A model generated the notes under the pieces. That model did no database searches, was not told the origin of the DNA, and worked only from the letters and a program-made list of their open reading frames with translations. Made by a program: the position numbers and the translations under genes. A DNA stretch of 64,000 bases from Lunularia cruciata (Eukaryota; Streptophyta; Marchantiopsida; Lunulariales; Lunulariaceae), in the NCBI GenBank assembly GCA_948567375.1, contig OX419762.1, positions 45,365,034 through 45,429,033 of the forward strand, in the 5' to 3' direction. Of the stretch, positions 58,771 to 64,000 are shown in pieces. Within the stretch, counting starts at the first letter, position 1, and every line of letters starts with the position of its first letter.

Positions 58771-59790
58771 GATATCATACCTTACAAGTGAAGCAAACTT
58801 GCATAGGTTGAGCCTTCAATCCCATTGAAACTCATTAAGTTCTCAATAGGCGGCTCAAAATCTCCTATTGGGATTCCTTGATTTCCTGATCATTCCACTC
58901 CACAAACTCCATTTGGGGCAATTTGTCAAGATTGCACATTCTTGAGTGGACATTCAGCAATGCAATGTCCAATCTAATGACAATAAAAGCAACTATCATT
59001 TTACCACAATCTTTCTAAATCTATTGTACCAAGTGGTCTCTGTTGGATGATAACAATATCCATTGGTGCCGGCTTCTCCACATGTATGTAATGTGCTAGT
59101 TGGTTTTGTGAAGGTCAAGGTTGAGACAAAGTTGTCACAACCAAGGAATCAAAGTGCTATGCTAGCTGCATGGCTTCTTCCAAGTATTTTAGCTCTTGCA
59201 TAGTCACTTGAAATTTGGTTTGTGACTTCAAGCCCCTCACAAATTGATCTAGAGCTTCACCATCCATTATATTTGGAATTCATATAATAGTGTTTTGGAA
59301 TTGTGTGATATAACTTCTTACATAACCAATCTGCTTCAACTCCGCCATCTTATCCTGTGTAGCTTATGTGGCATTTATCGCTAAGAATCACCTCATTATT
59401 GCACCCTTGAATTCTTCCCATGTTAAGATTGGTGCAACAAATTGCCTTTTAGCTTGCTCCACTCTAAATTGCCACCATAGCTTTGCTGCTCTGTCCAATC
59501 TGCTTGAAACTAAGAGAACTTGTTTCCGTTCATCTTGAAGATTTGTAGCCTCAAAATAATATTCATAGTCAAATCAAAAATTCTCCACTATACCCAGGAG
59601 ATTCTTACCATCAAATATCTTGAGTTTTGGAAATCGGATTTTGTCTTCTCCTTCTCAAAATGGTGCTCTCTCTATGTGCTCTTGTCATTGTTGGGCTCAT
59701 TCATCCAACAATTGAGTAAGGTGCTCTATTTGCTCTATGTGTTGTTTGTTGTATCTATAGAGCAATGATAGCCTTAGGCATTGCCACCAT
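58771..59790 (-). pseudogene. E2 gag, degraded
   Basis: Aligns with E1 gag 52570-53520 in the same order. Probable start ATG near 59790 on the minus strand. Stops are numerous; only short capsid-like stretches remain. Confidence 0.65.
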
Positions 59791-60060
59791 GGTTACTACT
59801 CTATCACACTACTTCCAATTTATTTAATTTACTAACACATAAATTCAACGCGTCCACTGTTCTTAATAAGTTACAATAGAAAGTACCAAGGCTTCCTTAG
59901 ACAAGGTGATTGCATTTAGAAAATTCTGCCCAAAATGTGAGGTGATGAATTGTGTGAATGATGCTTTGGTAGCTCCCAAACACAAAAATCCTAATTGTCG
60001 AGTAGAAATTGATTTGGTGGTCCATAAATTCCATCCATCCCATTCTTGCTCTAATACCAA
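59791..60060 (-). other. E2 leader and primer-binding site
   Basis: The complement of 60048-60059 is TGGTATTAGAGC (one C-to-T from the E0 PBS), with a one-base spacer to the LTR. The leader aligns with the E1 leader at 60461-60721. Confidence 0.88.
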
Positions 60061-60460
60061 TGCAAAAGACCCGAGACGGAGGAGAGAAATAAGAGAATGG
60101 AAGATCACATCGGGACACTTAAATGAGGGAAAAATCCAAATGCCAAGCATGAGCTTGGGCTTTGGTATTTATAGGGAGTATACAAGGCTCTTGAGAAGCT
60201 TCCTTGAGTTGCTTTCTTAGAGTGCAAGCCAAATTAACCAATAGCTTCTCAAGAAGCTTCCTTCTAGAAGTTGTTTACTTGGCGTTCAAGCTAAGCTAGT
60301 TGGAAGCTTCTAGGAGCTATCTACTTGGGATGCAAGCTAAGCAAGCTAGGAAGCCTCCCACAAGCTTCCTAGATATTTCTAGAATATTCTAGGCTAATTT
60401 GGCCTATTTACTTCTTTGTTAGCCCTAATTAACTTCATCGCTAAACTCCATATTGTTACA
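60061..60460 (-). repeat. E2 5' LTR
   Basis: TGCAAAAGACC start, CCATATTGTTACA end, 400 bp; single copy of the 136-bp unit. Confidence 0.93.
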
Positions 60461-60721
60461 CTACTACTCTATCACACTACTCTCAATTATCTAAATTAAT
60501 ATGTAGAGGTAACATGTCTACCATTCTCCACAAGTTTAGAATTGAAAGTACCAAGTATTCATTGAACAAGGTGATCGTATTCAAAAAATTCTGCCCAAAG
60601 CATGAAGTGATGAACTACATGAAATAATGGGATGTACATGGACACAAAATCCCAATGGCTTGGTGGAAATGAATTTGGTGGTCCATAAATTCCATCCATC
60701 TTATTCTTGCTTTGATACCAA
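60461..60721 (-). other. E1 leader and primer-binding site
   Basis: The E1 leader resumes after E2. The complement of 60709-60720 is TGGTATCAAAGC (one G-to-A from the E0 PBS). Confidence 0.88.
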
Positions 60722-61332
60722 TGTAAAAGACCAAGACCAAGGAGAGAAATAGAAAAATGGAAGGTCACATTAGGACAATTGAATGAAAGAAACTTTGAAT
60801 ACTTAACATGATCTTGGGTTTTGGTATTTATAAGGAGCATACAAGACTTCTGAGAAGATTCTCAAGAAGCTTCCCAAAGCCACCTTCTTGGAATGCATGC
60901 CAAGTAAATCAAAAAGCTTCTCAAGAAGCAGTCTATTTGGCATGCAAGCTAAGCTAATTGGAAGCTTCCCAAGAAGCTTCCCTCTAGAAGCTATCTACTT
61001 GAAGTGCAAGCTAAGCTAGTTGGGAAACTTCCCAAGAAGCTTCTTCCTAGAAGTCACCACTTGGCATGCATATTACACAATATTTAAAAGGTGCCAATTA
61101 GCTTTTTAGATACTTTTAGAATATTCTAGGCTAATTTGGCCTGTTTGCTACTTTGGTAGCCTTGATTAACTCAATTGGAAACTCCATAAACTCCACTTGG
61201 CATGCACGTTACCCAATACTTGGAAGGTGCCAAGTAGCTTCCTAGATGCTATCAAAATATTCTAGGCTAATTTGGCATACTTGCTACTTTGTTAGCCTTC
61301 ATTAACTCAGTGGTAAGCTCCACATTCTTCCA
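60722..61332 (-). repeat. E1 5' LTR
   Basis: TGTAAAAGACC start, cattcttcca end (decayed), 611 bp, with two tandem copies of the 136-bp unit (about 61060-61330). Confidence 0.9.
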
Positions 61333-61337
61333 ATTGC

Positions 61338-62813
61338 CTCCTTTGCTATTCCCCCAAATGATCTCATGCCATCTCCATATTTGCAAAAATCTTGGTCTTC
61401 TCTAAGTTTAGCTATGCTCAGATTTCTTGCAGCTCTAACAACACTTCTTCCCAAATGGTTGCATGATCTGAAGCTCTTTTTGTGTCCTTCTCTTCCATAT
61501 TCTTTATGAGCCTCATGATCTATATTTTTGCCATTTTTTGCTCTTCTTAATGTAGTAAATCCATAGCAACTAGGGACACCTTTGTCTTTTTGACCTTTCC
61601 TTGTTCTCCTTCACATGACAAATCTTCTCTTTTTCATGCCACATCTTTTCTTCTTCTCATGGCCTCTACTTCTCCCTTAAGTTTGAATGCTTCTTGCAAC
61701 AAGTTGTTATTGTGCTTCCCTACCTCCACATGTAATGCACAAATATAAGCTAATTTGTCTTTCACCCTTGTCCTCTCCTAAAAGACTCCTTGCAATTTTT
61801 GATGGAGGTGCACAATAAATCTTGCATAATTGGTTATCTACTCATGGCGCTATCCATACATGAGAAGTAGCTACTCCATCAATTCAAGAGATTGTCCTAT
61901 TGTGTGGATGACTAGTTTGGAAAAAGGCAAGGTTGTGACTAAAAGAGCCTCCTTCTTGCTTGAGTTGGCATCCTATCTTGTCTAGAAAGATGCAAAAGGT
62001 CTATGCTCCTCTTTCTTGATCTCAACAAAGAAAGTAGAAGAAAGTAGAAAGAAGATCCAACTCCATGCCTTATTTCCTTGGGTCTTTGACCTAAGACATT
62101 CCTTCATCTTGATTTTGGTCTCTTACTTGAAGTACACCTTTGGATACTTCTGTTGCATCTTCTCCTTCCCTCATAGATCCATGAAATATTCATTTAGGAA
62201 GTAGTAATCTGTGTACTTCTCCTTCTTTACTGGGGTCAAAAGATCTATCCCCAAGTAAAAGTGAACAACAAAGGGAGATACGAGAGATACTACTCCTTCA
62301 TCATTCAAGTTTGTTGCAAGTTTTCACACTCACCACCAAAACATGGCCCCCCAATTTACATGCCTACCTTCATATAGGTACTTGAAGGAGATGGTTTGAT
62401 TGTTTTTCAAGTAAGTTGTCATTTATATTTGAACAACTTCATGATGGACTTGGCAAGGTGATCCCTTATGGAAAGAAACTTGTAGCCAAGCATGGACCAA
62501 CCATTGTTGGTCTTATCATCCTTGAATGTTGCCTTGAACCATACTTCCATGCTTGTATCTGGGTGGGTCAAAGCAAAGTCTAGAATGATGGTGTTTGGGG
62601 GAGAATTCTGTGGTCCCAACACTCCTTGCCAATGCTCCTCTATCCATGCAAATAGTTTCCTCCTTAAATTTTTCATTCTTGGATCCCTAGCATTTCTAAT
62701 TTCATGCAACATTGTGTGAGCACTCAGTTCTTAATTCCACAACAAGAATTCCACCTTCTTGCTGCAGAGGAAATCTGCCATACAATGGAGTGACCACTTG
62801 GTCAATCATGGCA
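61338..62813 (-). pseudogene. Unit C protein, N-terminal domain and coiled coil
   Basis: ATG near 62800 on the minus strand. LRRKLFAWIEEHWQGVLG near 62660 and the HFYLGIDLLTP block (about 62250) are the family's conserved positions, followed by acidic and coiled-coil parts to 61338 with several stops. E1 then cuts it. Same protein family as T1, A, B and D; function unknown. Confidence 0.65.
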
Positions 62814-62831
62814 ATTTGAAAATGAACTGAA

Positions 62832-63352
62832 TGTTAGAAATATAGTCCCAAGGACCTCTTGCAATAGCACATCATAAGGCCCATTAAACATAAATCAAAG
62901 GACTAACAGGAAATAACGTGGTTCACTCCCTATCTTGGAAGCTGCCTCCATGGCTGAAACAGGTTCACACCAGCCTTCAAAACTTTATTTCAATTGCACA
63001 TATGTATATACATACACACATAGGGATAGTCCCTCTATCATCCATCTAAACTCCTGAATATAGACCTGCGGGACTTCATGAGTATTGACCACTCAAGATA
63101 TCTAGTCACTTTAGTACTCAACCTTAGAAGTGACTGAATATATATTTAAACAAGTGACTGCCCATCATCACATGATACAATAAGGAGTTTCCATCAGCCA
63201 ATTTTTGCTCTTGCTCTTGATCCGACAAGTCACTTATAGCAAGCCAAACATAACAAACTCCACCTTTTGCTTGTAGCCCCCTTATCGCCCCAAAGAGCAA
63301 CATTGAACAAATCTTAGTGAACCTCCTATACGTGTGTTCCCTAAGTCTAACA
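62832..63352 (-). repeat. Copia-like solo LTR at the C/F border (probable)
   Basis: The ends are a perfect TGTTAG/CTAACA inverted repeat. On the minus strand it has a TATA-like TTTAAATATATA and AATAAAG. 521 bp. No 5-bp duplication is visible (ctgaa left, actag right), and its two flanks belong to different units (C and F), so the insertion history is unclear. Confidence 0.5.
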
Positions 63353-64000
63353 ACTAGTTGGTCCATTCTTTCTTTTTTTTATGTATTTCTCTCCAACTTT
63401 TGGACATGCAACTTTAGCTTATATAAGTTTGCCTTTTGTTACCTTCCTTTGAGTTGCTTACTCCAATACCCCTACAAATTGATTTTGAGCTTGCTCTAGC
63501 TGCTTGATGGCCTTCATCTTCTCCTCCTCCAATTGTTGGTTCAAGATCATTACTTCTTTCTTCACCTCCTCTAGCATTTGGTGTTTAGTTCCCTCTCTTA
63601 TTTCTCCTTCTTCAATTCCTTGATTAGGTATTCTAACCTGATTCCCACCTCTTTCCAATATTTGGGCATCTATAGTTCTAAGGTAACTACTTGGATCTTG
63701 GTGATTCCTAGTTCTCCCCAAGTGCTCTCTACTTCTTTGTCCTTATCTCTCAATTGTACTTTGTGTGCTTGTTTGTTTTTTCTTTTTTGCGCACTAGCCA
63801 AAGTGCTCTCAATTTGCCTTGTAGCTTCTAAAGGTTGTCTTTGTATTTATTGCAACTTGCTACAAGGGAAGTGTTCTATCTTTTTGCTTCATAATTTTCC
63901 CACATAAGGGCATTCAACTTCTTTGCCTCCTTATATTGGTTTCTACTCTTCTCTAGTTCCTCCTTTTATAGGTTGTCCTTTGCCTTCCTAGTCTATATGA
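63353..64000 (-). pseudogene. Unit F protein, coiled-coil segment
   Basis: The minus-strand frame(s) align with the copy A coiled coil (QVVTLELQM followed by PKYWKEVG matches the A segment QVVTLEFQM ... YWQKMA). Frame 63721-63458 is a Glu/Lys/Leu/Gln coiled coil. Frameshifted; continues beyond the window. Confidence 0.6.

Larger units (their letters stand above)
53528..60460 (-). mobile_element. Chromovirus E2, TSD CTACT, nested in E1
   Basis: LTRs 53528-53883 and 60061-60460; ctact at 53523-53527 and 60461-60465, both perfect. Same family and orientation as its host E1. The interior contains a foreign gag segment (55111-56425, opposite strand) and an inversion in RT (57797-58106). Confidence 0.94.
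48429..61332 (-). mobile_element. Chromovirus E1, TSD ATTGC, holding E2
   Basis: 3' LTR 48429-49297 and 5' LTR 60722-61332; attgc at 48424-48428 and 61333-61337. The interior is 49298-53527 plus 60461-60721, split by E2. Own length is about 5.97 kb. Domains run in chromovirus order, heavily broken by stops. Confidence 0.93.
40570..63352 (-). mobile_element. Coiled-coil unit C, holding chromoviruses E0 and E1
   Basis: Minus strand. It ends GGGTTGTTATA at 40570. The frame runs 62813-61338, 48428-48357 and 41722-41497, in order around E0 and E1, each of which has its own duplication. About 3.2 kb remains after removing them, including the questionable segment 62832-63352. The start is unclear because that segment looks like a Copia LTR. 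Confidence 0.6.
39444..64000 (-). mobile_element. Coiled-coil unit F, interrupted by C; runs off the window
   Basis: The minus strand ends TGGGTATCACA at 39444, a family end. The tail is 39444-40569 and the coiled-coil segment is 63353-64000, both minus. Unit C lies between. Flanks of C are ctactt (40565-40570) and ctagtt (63354-63359), a one-mismatch duplication. The N-terminal part and start of F are beyond the right edge. Confidence 0.55.

Noticed and set aside
62832-63352. Confident Copia solo LTR inserted in unit C
   Set aside because: Kept only as probable: no duplication, and its right flank is unit F, not C.

Overview
Kind of DNA. The window looks like nuclear intergenic DNA from a seed plant with a very large, repeat-rich genome (a gymnosperm is a reasonable guess; nothing here proves it). 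It is AT-rich. I found no intact host gene, no tRNA or rRNA gene and no CRISPR array. Almost every base belongs to LTR-type retroelements inserted into one another. All coding regions are broken by stop codons, most of which look like C-to-T decay (CAG/CAA/CGA to TAG/TAA/TGA). Boundaries below come from TG/CA ends, 5-bp target-site duplications (TSDs), primer-binding sites (PBS) and by-eye comparison of copies inside the window. No database search was possible. Layout, left to right. 490-2455 is the 3' half of a Ty1/Copia element (- strand). 2456-5238 is a long coiled-coil reading frame, copy A (-). 5239-37462 is unit D (+), a large nest. D is interrupted by chromovirus E3 (6232-23651, -). E3 carries unit T1 (6931-10694, +, TSD AAGAT) and, in its 5' LTR, unit B (14627-23384, +). 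B holds T2 (17866-19807, +, TSD TTATC), a solo G-type LTR (19830-20525) and element X (20934-23115, -). D is also interrupted by element Y (24137-35310, +). Y holds a Tat-like Ty3/Gypsy element G (24406-32619, +) and a solo chromovirus LTR (34412-35151, TSD tctat/tctac). G itself contains a solo E-type LTR (29824-30234, TSD ATGGG). 37463-39443 is very AT-rich with no repeat partner in the window. 39444-64000 is unit F (-), cut by unit C (40570-63352, -). C holds a nearly complete chromovirus E0 (41723-48351, -) and chromovirus E1 (48429-61332, -, TSD ATTGC). E1 holds E2 of its own family (53528-60460, -, TSD CTACT). E2 contains a captured gag segment on the opposite strand and an inversion inside reverse transcriptase. 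The unusual system. A, B, C, D, F, T1 and T2 are one family that I do not recognise. The better-preserved copies start TGTGG and end in a variant of GGTTGTCACA, are flanked by 5-bp duplications, and measure about 3.2-3.9 kb once later insertions are removed. They encode no gag or pol that I can find, only one roughly 890-codon protein: a conserved N-terminal domain, an acidic linker and a long coiled coil. The frame ends just before a TATA box, followed by an AATAAA-like signal and a conserved tail. That is the U3-R-U5 layout of an LTR, so the simplest reading is that these are solo LTRs with a protein-coding gene inside U3. This is an inference; a full-length element with paired LTRs would be the test.
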